Positions 28,501-39,200 are shown, counted from the stretch's first letter. The stretch is 64,000 nucleotides of DNA from Polytrichum commune (GCA_950295325.1 OX485806.1:19780001-19844000), one strand, 5' to 3'. A program made the numbers and translations. Notes: generated by a model from the letters alone, not told the origin.

Positions 28501-31500
28501 TAACATGTGCTTACCTTACTGTTTCTTGCAGGTACTTTGGCAGGTTTTTGCTGGAAATATCATTCATTGTGAAGTAGAGACGCGGGAGGAACACAAAGAA
28601 ATTGCATCATCATCCTCTGCACCTAGCCAGCTCAGCGATCAGCGCACGTGGGGAGGAGACTCTGGACATTGGACTGGAATTCGAGAGTTGGGCAAGCTAG
28701 CAATGCTCTCCAATACACGTGAAACAGGTGAAGTGAAATGATGTGGCAAGTTGTTTTCGTGTTTCTACCAATGCAGTAACATTAGGCAATGGAGTTATTT
28801 TTCAAGTCAATGGAACTTTTTTGGGGGAGTTGGTCCCCTATGATTGGTTGTTTTGCATACAAAATCAATAGTTTCTTTCCAATCATGATGGTGCATCCTT
28901 GGAGGTTGTGTTTCAAGTTGAATGAAGAGCAACCTATTTTAGTTCATTGAGGGCTAAACTCATTTTAGCACCTCTTTTTGTAAACCTCCACACTACCTTC
29001 AAATGTGGAAGGTGCCATATGCAAATCAACCAACTCCCGACCAAAAGTCATGTTGAGTTAGAGGATAAAACTAATGGGACATGGAATTGAGTTTCAGGAA
29101 CCCAACTGTATATAAGTCATTTTTCTGCGTTCTTGATGTAATCCCATCTGATGCAGCCACTGTTTCTGTGTTTCAGATATGGTTTCCAAGGGACAGATGA
29201 TTGATAAGGTGATCAAAATGATTGAAGATGTGTTGGAGACGAAAACAAATTTCTCCCCAAATGAACATTTCTTTAAAGTAATGTCCTCTGGGAAAGATGT
29301 TCTTCACAATATGCAAAAGTTAGTGAAGGATACTTATAAACCACCACAGCTAGAAGGTCGTGGTTTCATGGAGGGATACCCTGTGAGATCAGATGCACTA
29401 CCTAGGCCTGTTTTGAGCACGAATGAAACAGTGTACAGAGACAATCTTGAAGAGGGTTCAAAACTCCTTTGGAACAGACCACCGCCAATGCCACATTACT
29501 ACAACGCAAGGGGCATTGTGTCTGACAATGGAGTTCCACCAGCTGAAGAACAAGGCAGAGAAAAGGAAAAGGGCATGAATCCCGAAACAGAGGCTGTCAT
29601 ATACAGCAGCTTGCAGTCTGATGCCGGGTTTCGCAACCAATTTTACACTGAAGAACAAGGTGGAATTAAGGAAAGGGACGGGATTCCTGAAGCGGAGGCT
29701 GTCAATTACAACAATTCGCAGAGTGATGTGGATTATTGTGACCAATTTGAAAGTAATCATTCTCAGATGGAATGGGGCTCCAGCATTCTTAATGACAGTC
29801 TTCTCCAAGCTGACCCATTTGACCTTCTCATTGTACTCTTGAGTGTAAGTATCGGTCTGAATCTGGAATTATTTAAGGATGTTTCAGCATTTTCAATAGT
29901 ATTTTCGTTGTTGCAAAACCTCTTTTTGATTAAGCAAATAAAGAGGGACATGGATGAACTGGTTTTTTGTGTCCCTACAGGCATTTCCAAGATGGCCTAC
30001 ACTGAAAGATATCCTGCTTATGGTGAAACTTGCATATACAGTGGCTGTAATTCAGATACTACTAGCCTGTTCAAGTTTGAAAAATGGTGATGATGATCTG
30101 GCTTGGAAAAAGGACTGGGCTTCTATGGTTCAACACACATCCTTGCCCTTCTTGCGGAGGGCAACTCTGCTGGTCTTTCTCTTCTCTTGCCTTCTACTTG
30201 ATGCTACATTATTTTTGTTGTAAATTTTTTGAACTTCATAGTCATCAAGTCATAGTATGTAACGTCTTGAATCTTGATTATATTGAATCTTCATAACATC
30301 TTAAGTGTGGTCAATTTTGAAATTAAGTGGCAACAGTATTGACTCTTGAAAAGTCATTCTTTTGCAATATGCATATCTGACCAGCATTGTCATTTCATTT
30401 GTTCATATAGGTGCACGTCATTACTCAAAAAGACTTCAAACATGAGTATTCAGGGCCAGGTAATTTTCAGAACTTCAGAACGTCACATGGCTAATCTCAC
30501 CTGCCATATACTCTGCTAATTTGTTAATCTACCTGCGTATAGTTGACAAGAACGAACATCTCTTTAGAGTCCTTCGCATTATTGTTTTGACATGACTCTA
30601 AGTGTGTCCTTGGAGCTTAATTTCTATGTTCTTGTTGGGTACACAGTTTTTAAAACCTGTAATTTCCAAAAGTTAACACAATTCAGCTGCATGGACTTTC
30701 ATTCAGAATCACCTGCCAGTAACACATACCTGATATTTTTTCAATAGTTGATGTGACTGGAATTCATTGGGATTCGTATTTAGAGTCGAGCTCCAACATT
30801 TGTGAACCTTCAAAAGCATATCTACCCAATATGGTATGCAGATATTCATTAGATGAAGTAAGATCTCAATGAGTGCCTTCTGGCTGCAGGTAGTAAAGTG
30901 ATGGATGCTACATATTTGCAACAGGAATTGGGTCTTAAAGATTCTCACAGGATTTTTACAAGTACAGAAGGTATGGATTTTTTGTCAACAAACCAGGAAA
31001 GTTGCTGAAATTTTCGTAGCAGTTGTAGTCATAAACCTATGCTTTTGTTTTAAAATGCAGTTATGTGGTCTGCATCTATCCTTTGATGATTCGTCGAATA
31101 AGAAGAGATAAATTTATGGGTCTTAAATGGTTACTTTTTCCAAGTAGCCCACTTCTCCTAGGATATAAAAGACACAATTAGTACGAGATGTATAGCAAAT
31201 CCAAATTGAGGCCATGGCCACTTTCTTCATAATCTTCGGAGCTCATATGAATATCTTATTTGTTATGAAAGTGAAGATTTGCACGCTCATTACATGGTCA
31301 TATAGATCCCCCCCAAAATATGTTGGCTAGAATGATTATCTTATTCTGAGCTTGTAGTCCAATCTCTTTAAACATATTTCAATTTGCTATCCGTTCTTGG
31401 AGCCACATCAAACCACACCACTCAAATCTAGATGCCCAATTAAGATCGGTAACCGAATGAGGCACATCTTCCTTATGATCGTGTCTTATCACTTTGAATG

Positions 31501-34500
31501 TACAAGTACTATGTTGAAAATCATTATTTTGAAGGTGTTTACATACTAAGACTCTAATTAATTTGTGCAGGCACTGAAGAAGCAACATACAGTTTTAACA
31601 GATTTGTTGAACATATGCTTCAATTTTATCAGGTGAGTGAGGCAACCCTATTTTCTGTGCAATTTTGTATGCATATAAATTGAAAGAAATCACCACTGGG
31701 AACATATGAAGTACCAAATCACCAATGTGTATTAAGCGGTAATAATTTTGTACATGGTGAGGGATGGGTGAATACTAATGTCAATTTTTTGGTCTTTGAC
31801 TAAGAGTTGGACCTCGTGCTCTCTTTTGGCAATCAGTATTCCAACTGCATACAACCCATGCTGAAGGAAGTCCCTAAAAAATTGCAGCTCGCCCCCTTGC
31901 CTTCCGTTTATCAGGTCAGCCAATGTTTCACATGCCTTTTGGCTGAGCATGGAATTCTGAAGATATTATTAATGTGAATAACTTATGCTTTGTCACTTAA
32001 TGTTTGAGTTGAGAATATAAAGAGGTTTTACTAACAATGTATAAAGGCTGACAGGAGTTGCTACTTCGAAGTATAAAGGAACCGTGTACAGAGTGCGACA
32101 GTATTCCTGGGTAAGTTCTTTGAAAACATAATGTTGAAAATTTGAGCCATTAAGATTAAACATTAAAACCTTCTTGAAGGTATACAGAAGAAACCGATGG
32201 TTGTTGGACACTTGAAACCTTTTGTGAATGTGGGCACCTTGTTCTGTGAAATCTTGTTTGTGAATGTGTGACATATATGTACTGGTGTTGGTAATAAGCA
32301 GCTTCAGTGAAAATGAATTCTTCAAATCGAGACCCTGTCTTTCAGGAAATTATTGGCATGTTTATCTACATCCAATTTATTTATCTCATGATTGCCGAAT
32401 ATGTGAGAATCATTGCTTTCTGCAAGTCCATCATCCATGTAGATGTTTGTTGGTGAAAAGAGCTAGTCTTGTAAACTAGATCAACTCAACTCATCCCCAA
32501 AGAATATAGGTTTAACCCTTAACGGACGTGGGGTGTGTTTATACAGGATACATGACAATTTGTATGAACCCCCAACAAATGTTTTATGTGATCTATGGTG
32601 TTGAGTTCTTTCTTAGCACAACTTATTACAAAAAGGAATTGAAAATAAAGTCATGTGTGATAATGGTGATTAGATATACGTGGTATGTATTCGAGTCCGG
32701 GTCATTTGTACTTGCTGAAATGCTCCTAATAATCCATTCTACATGTAATCCTAACGAAACTATGCTTATAATAAATGGGTTAATTTGATATAGGCTGTTA
32801 AGACAATTTTTAGCTAAAAACATCATTAAGTAACCTAAAATTCTTCTGTAAGACATCTTGAGGTGCAGACTGGGCCTCTTGGATGTCTTAGGGTTAAGAT
32901 CAACTTGCAAGAACATGTGGAACTTGCAAGACTACATCCTCAACAAATTATTCAAAGCTCAATTGCACTTTGAAGATCAACTTAATTTGAGTTGTTTCCA
33001 AAAAAGAAAAGTTAGGAAATTGAACAATCTATGACATCTATGAACAATCTATGACAATCCATTATCCACGTAGATGTTTGTTAGTGATTTGAAGTCTGTA
33101 TGGATGAAATATGAGAATTTCAACAAGCTTGTCCAAGAGGTGTAGGACTTCCAAAGAAGTGTATACTGAATAGTTTTTCAGAGCTCAATTGTGCAAAGGA
33201 GACTAATTTGTTCTGAGATTTGTTAAACTAAGAATAGTGAGAATATTGAGTAATCTTTCACATCTAAATTTTTTTTGATGCTAGAAGTACTTTTGCATAA
33301 GTTATGCACAAATACACACAAGAGGGCTACAACTAGGTAGAGGCTTCACCTCAAGTCTACATATCCCACATACATTGTGGGCACTACGTACTGACTTTCC
33401 TCCTAAATTTCACAATATAATCAACATGCAATTGTTGACTTGTATAATGATTCCGTTAAATGGTTTTTGAAATACAAGCCAAAAATATTATTTTTCAAAT
33501 AGAAAGTGCTGAAAATTTTGAAAATTGTTTGTCAACCGCTTTCATTAATTAACTAATTTGGCAAGAACATGCTATCACCTATGGTATGTCATTGTAATAG
33601 CTACACTCTTGAGGTTGTCACCTAAGAGAGATTCTTTGTGAGCCTCGCACTTTTCATCTATAAGCCAAGAAGCTGGATTATATTAGGGTTTAGAAAAAAC
33701 AGTTTCAAGTCAACTAAGAAAAGTCCATTTGGATAAGCAAACTTGGACTTTTTTTTTCTAGCTAACTAAGAACAGTCCAAGTTGCACTTTTGTGTATCCA
33801 AATAGATTTCCTATGTACGTTGGACCTAGAGGACAATGAATTTATCTGTTCCAATTTCATTGTTGCCTGAGGTTCTTCAAGTTATGCCTAGGCTTCATCG
33901 TTAGTCTAGCAGAACTTTCCAACTAATTGGTTACTTTTTATGTGTGCAGGGAGCCAGCAGTATGTTTAGTGTGTGGAGTTTTCTTCTGCTGTGGAACAGA
34001 GTGCTGTATTAAGTTCAATATGGGAGAATGCTCGAGACATGCAGAATCAGGTAACCACTACTTTGAAAAGTTCATTATACATTAGAGTTATCCTTTAATC
34101 CAATGGGACTTTTGGTGGCGAGTTTGTTCCCTATGATTTTCCATGGGTTGTTGTCCATACAACAGCAATTCTTTCTTTCCCGTTGTGATGGTGTATGCTC
34201 AGAGGTAGTGTTTGAATTTGAATGAAGAGCAACCTGTTTCGGTTCATTGAGGGCCAAACTTATTTTTGCACCTCTTGATTGCATGCCAATATAAGTTTGA
34301 CCCTCATTGAATCGATAATCGATATAGAATGTTCTTAGTTCAAACCCCCACACCAACTCCAAGCATGCACCAAAATCTTACCAAACATGGAACATGTTGT
34401 ATGCAAAACAACCAAATCCTGACCAAATGTCTTGTTGAATAAAAAAGGATAACTTAAATCTGCTAGGGCTTTGAAGTTCAATACAGCAACTATCAAAGTG

Positions 34501-36212
34501 AAGAAATGTTTGTCAGACTGTTTTCAGTACTGTCTCCACTCTGCTTGTGGAGTCTCAACTTTGTTAAATGACATTCATCAAAGGATAAAGAAAAGAATGA
34601 AAGGAAGAAAGACGACACTGATGTTGCCACTGGTGTGAATTATGGTGTTGCTTCATTTTTGAGTTGGTCTAAGTCTATAATGAAATGGGCATTACGAGAA
34701 TTAGAAGGCCCCCAAAGACTATTGCCTCCTTTCAAAGGTGAACACCTTCAACGGTTGCAGACAAGTTGGCCGCACCTATCTCCCCCAAAGACAAGCCCCT
34801 AGGCTCTCACATGGTTGGTTGAAAATATCCAGTTCACCCAAATACCCCCACTATGATTGGGTGGACTATAGGTGGTAGGGTGCACTGTAATTCAAGTGGT
34901 AGGACGATTACCCATCCAAGTACTGTTCTGGCTTTAAGTGGCTGAACCTCAGAGTACCCATGGGATCCGGGTTTTGGTTTAAGCCACCCCTTTCAAGGAA
35001 TTGCTTTTTTATCCAGTTCAACTTGAGCTTCCTATCAGATTCTCGATCAACTGCTAACCAAAAAGCTTTAATTTGACTTCAGAGGGTGCTGGCACTGGCC
35101 TTTTCTTGCTCATGCGTTCTACACAGTTGGTGGTTATACGTGGCAATCGTGTGTGCATGGCCCCTTCCCTGTACTTGGATCAACATGGAGAGGTCAGTTC
35201 CCAGTCCCTTCCTACCAGTTTGTGTTGTATGATTCCTGCTAAAAGAGCTGCCTGTAGAATAATAATGCTATGAGACACAAAAGTTCTTTAGAGAAATATT
35301 ATTGGCCCTTGTGAGAGGCAGTGTTTGCATTTGCATTGCAAATTAAATTAATCCTTACACCAGAGCGCATGTGTAGAATGAGTTTAGCTGAGTTTCTTTT
35401 GATACTAGGATGCGTGTGGAGAGCGGCAAGACGAACTCGACTCACCTGATGGGCCAGTATGTTTTACTACTCCATGTTCCTGAACCTATACCCCGTAGTA
35501 ATGTTTGATGATATTGTTTTCATGTTTATTGATGTTTGATAGTGGCAGGAAGACACTTACTTACGGCGTAGCCAATTGCTGCACCTGAGTGACCTACGTT
35601 TGAATGAGGTGAGTGATATTTATTTTGGATTGTTTGATTATTATAACTATGGTTGATCTAATAAGAAAGCAAAAAGACAAATTCTTAACCTAACTTAACG
35701 TAGACAACCTTTATTCAATCACTTTTCTGATTAGTACACCTCTATGTGAGTGGTATGTGGTTTGATGTTGTTCCAAGAACGGATACTAAAGAGACACATG
35801 TTTTAAACGAGATTGGACTGCCAAGCTCAAAATATGATAACTGTTCTAGGCTCCGTAGTCAACATAATTGCGAGGAACCTATATGAGCATTTAACAAGCA
35901 CAAGAATCTTCATTCTGATAATGAATAAGATATTCATATGAGCTCCGAAAATTATGAGAAAGGAGGTGACGGCCTCAATTTGGATTTGTTAACCACCCTA
36001 ATTGCGCGTCTCATATCCTAAGGAGAAGTGGAGCTAGTTGGAAGTAGCGACCATTTAGGACCCATCTACCTTATAGTTGTATGACTTGCAAAAGTTTTTA
36101 GTCCTGATGGTTTGGTCTGAATGCACAGGTGAGGCGACTGTGGCTGACAGCTGGCTTTGACTTCGACACACATATTTTACATAGTTCTCAGTACTTTCAG
36201 AGGCATCTTTAA
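13540..36212 (+). CDS. UBR-family E3 ubiquitin-protein ligase (N-recognin; UBR1/PRT6/UBR3 type), 45-exon gene, 5' end unresolved
   Basis: Family members recognise destabilising N-termini or internal degrons and, with an E2, ubiquitinate the substrate for proteasomal decay. I assembled the coding path by hand. The first resolved exon ends at 14138; 44 more run from 15070 to the TAA at 36210-36212, all with GT-AG borders and matching phases. Exons after the first total 5,116 nt. Domains in order: UBR box (exons 1-5), helical middle, RING-H2 (exons 28-31), linker, Cys-rich C-terminal cap ending in FQRHL. The listed start is the first ATG of the open frame that runs into the UBR box, but 13800-13930 is pyrimidine-rich and reads as leader or intron. 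The ATG at 13942 (context ACACCATG) or a missed upstream exon are the alternatives. No ClpS-like domain is obvious after the UBR box. The ligase identity is secure; the subtype (PRT6-like or UBR3-like) is not. Confidence 0.9.
13808..13900 (+). promoter_or_regulatory. Pyrimidine-rich tract before the first resolved ligase exon
   Basis: A long CT-rich stretch (C10 followed by TTCTCTCTC-type sequence). In plants such tracts are common in 5' leaders near the start of transcription, and they also precede 3' splice sites. Here it supports placing either the 5' leader or an intron end just before the UBR-box exon. Confidence 0.35.
14071..16033 (+). other. UBR box (zinc-binding degron-recognition domain), exons 1-5
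   Basis: Spliced from exons ..14138, 15070-15122, 15393-15459 and 15954-16033 (the last carries the end of the box; the next exon is 16365-16489). In order the sequence reads CTTVW, VAYRCRTCQVND, SSAICVECFLKGDHKKHDY, GGCCDCGDPDAWK and GFCRDHR. These give the Cys/His zinc ligands of the family. The CDCGD motif keeps the two aspartates that UBR1/UBR2 use to hold a basic N-terminal residue. The VWT..VAYRCRTC opening and C.ECF..GDH..HD spacing recall animal UBR3. Junction phases: AG|T (Ser), G|TG (Val), GG|G (Gly), G|TT (Val). The exon 4 to exon 5 join is in phase, but a small exon missed in 16034-16364 cannot be excluded. Confidence 0.93.
16365..20541 (+). other. UBR ligase: N-terminal helical region, 10 exons
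   Basis: Exons: 16365-16489, 16711-16788, 17130-17192, 17336-17507, 17738-17846, 18064-18109, 18317-18439, 19012-19089, 19402-19551, 20368-20541. The translation is leucine-rich and helical, with landmarks TTMFLQMLYNP, MVQLFNVANLPL, DLRLIVAHAPVAQHLLEKRL and HVSLHIPLHRTLSAIL. The last is the V-S-x-H-x-P-x-H-R signature of the UBR core. No ClpS-type second degron pocket is recognisable here, as in UBR3 and unlike UBR1/UBR2. The intron 19552-20367 holds a Stowaway-like MITE; the intron 18440-19011 holds a partial copy of the TAAGGTAGATG element. Confidence 0.85.
19947..20225 (-). mobile_element. Stowaway-like (Tc1/mariner) MITE, 279 bp, inside an intron
   Basis: Ends are CTCCCTCTGTCCCA on the left and the inverted TAGGACGGAGGGAG on the right, flanked by TA on both sides. 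This is the terminal signature of plant Stowaway elements. It is an inverted copy of the element at 39945-40227 and lies in the ligase intron 19552-20367. Confidence 0.93.
20642..24543 (+). other. UBR ligase: conserved middle region, 12 exons
   Basis: Exons: 20642-20692, 21123-21205, 21552-21648, 21842-21934, 22078-22113, 22225-22287, 22395-22481, 22857-22955, 23232-23336, 23618-23751, 24082-24278, 24464-24543. It begins VLALMEHPLRITVWMAQIRA, which matches the MEHPLR..V..A.I.AG.W core of the UBR1/UBR3 family. It continues through MDVLLLQFCAVARENMEHK, DFMRLILLVVRERRNTGMKE, LRYDVIQWLCVRDQTYSQL and PPYDRLVNLLHTE. Exon 24464-24543 ends at CAT|gtactt, a weaker donor than its neighbours, chosen because it keeps phase with 25059. 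Function by family: scaffold for substrate and E2 placement. Confidence 0.85.
24710..24965 (+). mobile_element. AGTTATCCTTTAA-ended MITE, copy 1 (intron), right end eroded
   Basis: Starts AGTTATCCTTTAACTCAAC and shares the GCATGCTCAGAGGTAGT block and the AAGAGTTGCTAAAATGAGTTTGAACT type block with the other copies. The closing inverted end is not clear. In the ligase intron 24544-25058. Confidence 0.6.
25059..27448 (+). other. UBR ligase: basic helix, acidic patch and split RING-H2 domain, 5 exons
   Basis: Exons: 25059-25141, 25409-25601, 26176-26424, 27013-27085, 27234-27448. The first encodes a charged helix (IKKQRQEAIMAQFKAKQKAF) like the one before the RING in UBR1-type ligases, followed by an acidic run (SDDEDDETLDRSWEPEE). 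The RING-H2 ligands are CAFC (25583-25594), then VRCCGHQMHQVCFQSY across the 26424/27013 junction, then YFCPICRRLAN in the last exon. All metal-binding positions appear present, so an active E3 is expected. The segment between the first CxxC and CCGH is long (about 80 residues), as in other UBR ligases. The intron 25602-26175 carries a TTAACCC-ended MITE. Confidence 0.92.
25650..25984 (+). mobile_element. TTAACCCTTAA-ended MITE, copy 1 (intron)
   Basis: Ends TTAACCCTTAAAGGAC and ...CCTTCAAGGGTTAA are inverted. Collinear with 32512-32897 over GGATAC.T.ACAAT.TGTA.GAA.CCCCAA and later blocks. Lies in the ligase intron 25602-26175. Confidence 0.8.
28180..28500 (-). mobile_element. TAAGG(A/T)AGATG-ended MITE family, intron copy (reverse)
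   Basis: The reverse complement of the family order: GGACACCAAAAAGATGCGTGTTTAAAAGAGATTGGACTACGTGCTTAAA, GACCTATATGACCATTTAATG, GTGACCATTTAAC. In the ligase intron 27679-28531. Confidence 0.78.
28791..29071 (+). mobile_element. AGTTATCCTTTAA-ended MITE, copy 2 (intron)
   Basis: Shares GAATGAAGAGCAACCTATTTT, GTTCATTGAGGGCTAAACTC and GCATACAA blocks with 34085-34454; ends GAGGATAAAAC. In the ligase intron 28728-29176, of which it fills more than half. Confidence 0.7.
29545..29754 (+). repeat. In-frame 105 bp tandem duplication inside the UBR ligase linker exon
   Basis: Units 29545-29649 and 29650-29754 are each exactly 35 codons. Shared protein pattern: EEQG..K...I/MPE.EAV.Y...QSD......QF. The units have diverged at many sites, so the duplication is not recent. 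The segment is polar and probably disordered. Confidence 0.85.
31117..31473 (+). mobile_element. TAAGG(A/T)AGATG-ended MITE family, intron copy (forward)
   Basis: Begins GGGTCTTAAATGGTTACTTTTTCC and ends AATGAGGCACATCTTCCTTA. Family landmarks: CCCACTTCTCCTAGGATAT, TTCGGAGCTCATATGAATAT, AGTCCAATCTCTTTAAACA, CCACACCACTCAAATCTAG. The ends pair as TAAGG.AGATG.G.CC. Lies in the ligase intron 30971-31570. Confidence 0.8.
32512..32897 (+). mobile_element. TTAACCCTTAA-ended MITE, copy 2 (intron)
   Basis: Begins TTAACCCTTAACGGACGTGG and ends CTTAGGGTTAA. Matches the copy at 25650-25984 in the same order. Lies in the ligase intron 32111-33949. Confidence 0.8.
34085..34454 (+). mobile_element. AGTTATCCTTTAA-ended MITE, copy 3 (intron), most complete
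   Basis: The left end AGTTATCCTTTAATCCAATG and the right end AAAAAAGGATAACT are inverted. The interior contains GAATGAAGAGCAACCTGTTT and TTCATTGAGGGC.AAACT, shared with 28791-29071. In the ligase intron 34051-35082. Confidence 0.82.
35690..36085 (-). mobile_element. TAAGG(A/T)AGATG-ended MITE family, last-intron copy (reverse)
   Basis: Ends GACCATTTAGGACCCATCTACCTTA, the clearest terminal sequence of the family. Interior AACGGATACTAAAGAGACACATGTTTTAAACGAGATTGGACT and GAATAAGATATTCATATGAGCTCC. It lies in the last ligase intron (35609-36128), ending about 45 bp before the acceptor. Confidence 0.82.
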
Positions 36213-39200
36213 ACCTGATCGACTAGATTGCCTTGTGCTACAGAAAATTTTGGTCATACCCATCATGTGTAAAAAGATAAACTAGAGAAGCACAAGTCTT
36301 CACCACAACAAAAAGTCCTTGATCATTAAAGAATATAGTAGAATATGGTAGGGTTCTTCCCAAAAATATAATCACACATCAATTGCATGAGAAAGATTGG
36401 ATGAGCAAGATTGCATGAGCAAGCGGTTTTGCTGCCACCAATTCTGAGAACATCACACTGATGTTACTGTGAAGGGTTGGTGCAAGTTTCTACCAGTATC
36501 GTGAGAGTAGGGTAGCTAGGACTATTCTTACACGAGGATGATGTGAACCACAAATTTGGTTTGCGTCCGGAAATTCCACACTGGAGAGGCCTGAGATTAC
36601 ATGAGATATCTCAATGTTTGACATCGGGCATATCCAATTTTGACTGGCCAAATGTGTCTTCATTTGAGGTGATACATTCTCAAAGTTTGAGGATTTGGAT
36701 GTACAAAATAAGAACTACAAAAAATTTGAAGTCCGCAACTTCATTTGAAATATAGACTCTGGATAGTTCAACTATCATTTAATTATTCAGAGATCAACAT
36801 CTGAGTCTGGGTTATGTGTTTGCTATCGTTGAGAAGGTTTGCATTTCTCGAGGTTAATGTTCAGGTGTGCCATTCTAGGGGCCACATGTCCTGTGCCTAT
36901 TTAACATTTCAATGATTTGCATGTCTTGGGACTCCATGTGGCATGCGGGCCTCTCACAAAAGGGGATAGGTGAAGTGCTTTTGATATTCATGTGATCCTT
37001 GAACTAATATTACCTAAACTATAGTGATTTATTGGGTGTCACATCAGGAGCGGGATGGATGGTTCCCCCTCTTATTATCACCTTGACAGCGGGCCAATGA
37101 GGAGGCACGAGCACAAGAATCTTCACTCTGATAACGAATAAGATATTCCTAATAGCTCCAAATGGCTATGGGCAACATTTGAATTTGCTAATCATCTCAC
37201 ATGAATTGTGTGTCCCATATTGTACGAGAAGTGGTGCAGAGAGAAAATTGTTTGCATTAACACACAGATCACCAGACATACTGTCATTGCACTTGTATGA
37301 ATAGAGTAGGTGTCAAAGTTCAAGAGTCAAAAGTTTCTCATTTTTGCCGAGAATAGGTTGAGTGAGGGTTGGATGTGCTGCATTAAGTTAGCCCTACCCA
37401 TAGTTGTGACTTGTGTAGACCAGTGTTGATCTGGTATTAAGGCTAGGAATTTAGAAGGGTATTTGTGATGGTTTAGAAGAATACACCCGTGCTATGCGCA
37501 TAGAGTATACCTGGCCTTACCCAAATTGTGGCAGGTAGGTCCAAGTCAAAAACCAATAAGTCCTGCCAGGTCGATTTGGAGTTGGGAGGGAAACACAAAA
37601 CCAGTGGTACAATGTGAGGTGAGGGTTGGAACGAGGGTTCTGACTCGCAGATATTTGATTGTTTTTGGCATGTGAAGATCGCCACAATGAATATGATTGT
37701 GAGCTGCAGATGCTACCTTGTTAGGGTTTTTGTTTTAATGTATGCTTTCATGATGCCCGTTATCAATCTCTAAGGTACGTAAACTGCACTAGAATTGCAA
37801 AGTTTTCCACTTCTGTTGCATCTTGGCATTGGTGGAATTATGTGGTTTGCTTAGTGTATTTATGGTTTGGTTTGGGTTGAGCTTTCACAACTATGCCGGC
37901 AAGTATGGATCCCAAGGCTGAGTCTAATTTTGAATTGGATGGGGATGCGAGAGGCAAACATCGCATACGAGTGTACCTCTCATCCATCCAGCATACATTT
38001 GACCCACTATAGGTTCAATTCATCTTAAATGACTTGGACTCCACTAATTCAGTGTCTTTAAAGCTAATTCTGGTGTCAAATCAACCAAATCAAGTAACCT
38101 ATGGCCTACATAGTATTTCAGGGCTTTAATTTTGGATGAATGAGAGGTACACTCATATGCGATAATTTTCCTCTCTCCGTGGGGATGTTAGAATCTGCAA
38201 CCCGGTGCCCTCGACATCAACTTCCTCTACCCCAACAAGAAACATTCGAAATGAAAATTGAACCCTCCCCTTCATGCCTTGCCACTTTTATTTTGCAACT
38301 TTGGTCGAGTTGAAGAGATTTGATGTGTTTGTTTCAGTCATACGCATTTGTGGAAATATGAGTCTCAGATCTCAAGATTCAAGGTTGGCCTCTTGGGCCC
38401 TTTTTATTTTGCAATTTTGGACAGGTTCAAGAGGCTTGATGTGTATGTATGGGTTTGATGCACTTGTATTCGGCTTAAAAGGTTGCCTCATTTGTGGGAT
38501 CATGGCTCTGATGTGAATGTTGAGGTATGATCACTACAAGCATATGAGTCCTAGGCAATTGACCTACATTGCTAGAAACTTGTCCTACGTAACTAGAAAA
38601 ACTGCAAACCTAGTAAGTGGTAGATTTGCATTGTTCTTTCATCAATGTGGGACGATTGTGTAGGACTCGAATGCTAGTAGCGGATGGACTCCCATGCTCA
38701 AAAATTTGGTGTACTTGATTTCACTATTTTCCTTATTTTCTTCGTATGGGTAATAGAGGTGCCTTCGTGGCAACACAGTTGCTTTGGGGTGGCTTTGAAC
38801 ACATGCTCGTTATGATTGATTTGTCGCACAGGTACACTGCAATACAACCCCAGCCACGGCTCCATTAGTATTCTTGAGCATCTACAAAATGAGCTTAAAG
38901 CAGACATGGATGTGTACAAGGTTGCCTTGAAAGAAAATGAGGACGGGAAGAGGCAGAAAGGTGGCAAAACGGGAGTTGGTGGTATAAAGCTCCATGGTTG
39001 AAAATGAAATGTTCAGTGCACAAACATGATATAAGAAGATCGATTTGCTGCAGATGAAGTTTTTGGCAGATTTGGTTCTCTTCATTGCAAAGGCTTACAT
39101 GACTCTCCATCGTAAAGAGTAGCTCGATGCGGAGACTTGTCGTGCATATGCACATGAAACAGAGCTAGAGGAGGCTGGATGTTTTGAAGATAATGTAGAG

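Larger units (their letters stand above)
27616..30219 (+). other. UBR ligase: variable linker and helical segment, including the longest exon
   Basis: Exons: 27616-27678, 28532-28727, 29177-29844 (668 nt, the longest), 29981-30219. The 29177 exon is hydrophilic and contains a 105 bp (35-codon) tandem duplication at 29545-29754. The 29981 exon (FPRWPTLKDILLMVKLAYTV...PFLRRATLL) returns to a family-like helical region. Its donor is the least certain junction in the gene: TT|GTAAAT at 30219 keeps phase with the next exon, and the same frame would otherwise stop at once (TAA 30221-30223 region). It encodes a hydrophobic run (VFLFSCLLLDATLFLL) that could alternatively be intronic if the donor is CTG|GTCTTT. 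Confidence 0.75.
30411..36212 (+). other. UBR ligase: C-terminal cysteine-rich cap (UBR C-terminal domain), 10 exons
   Basis: Exons: 30411-30459, 30925-30970, 31571-31632, 31837-31914, 32055-32110, 33950-34050, 35083-35192, 35409-35456, 35549-35608, 36129-36212. The Cys-rich part reads CTECDSIPGEPAVCLVCG, CCGTECC, GECSRHA, then GAGTGLFLLMRSTQLVVIRG and APSLYLDQHGE. This is the family pattern of a C-terminal zinc module followed by the GAGTG..L motif, which in UBR1-type ligases packs against the N-terminal region. The last exon encodes VRRLWLTAGFDFDTHILH... and the stop. The 1.84 kb intron 32111-33949 is the largest one in this segment and contains a TTAACCC-ended MITE. Confidence 0.88.

Noticed and set aside
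29458-29808. 116-residue minus-strand open frame
   Set aside because: Antisense shadow of the long ligase exon 29177-29844.
38816-39190. Possible coding remnant (charged short frames)
   Set aside because: Stops interrupt every frame and I cannot identify a family; noted only as a possible decayed sequence.
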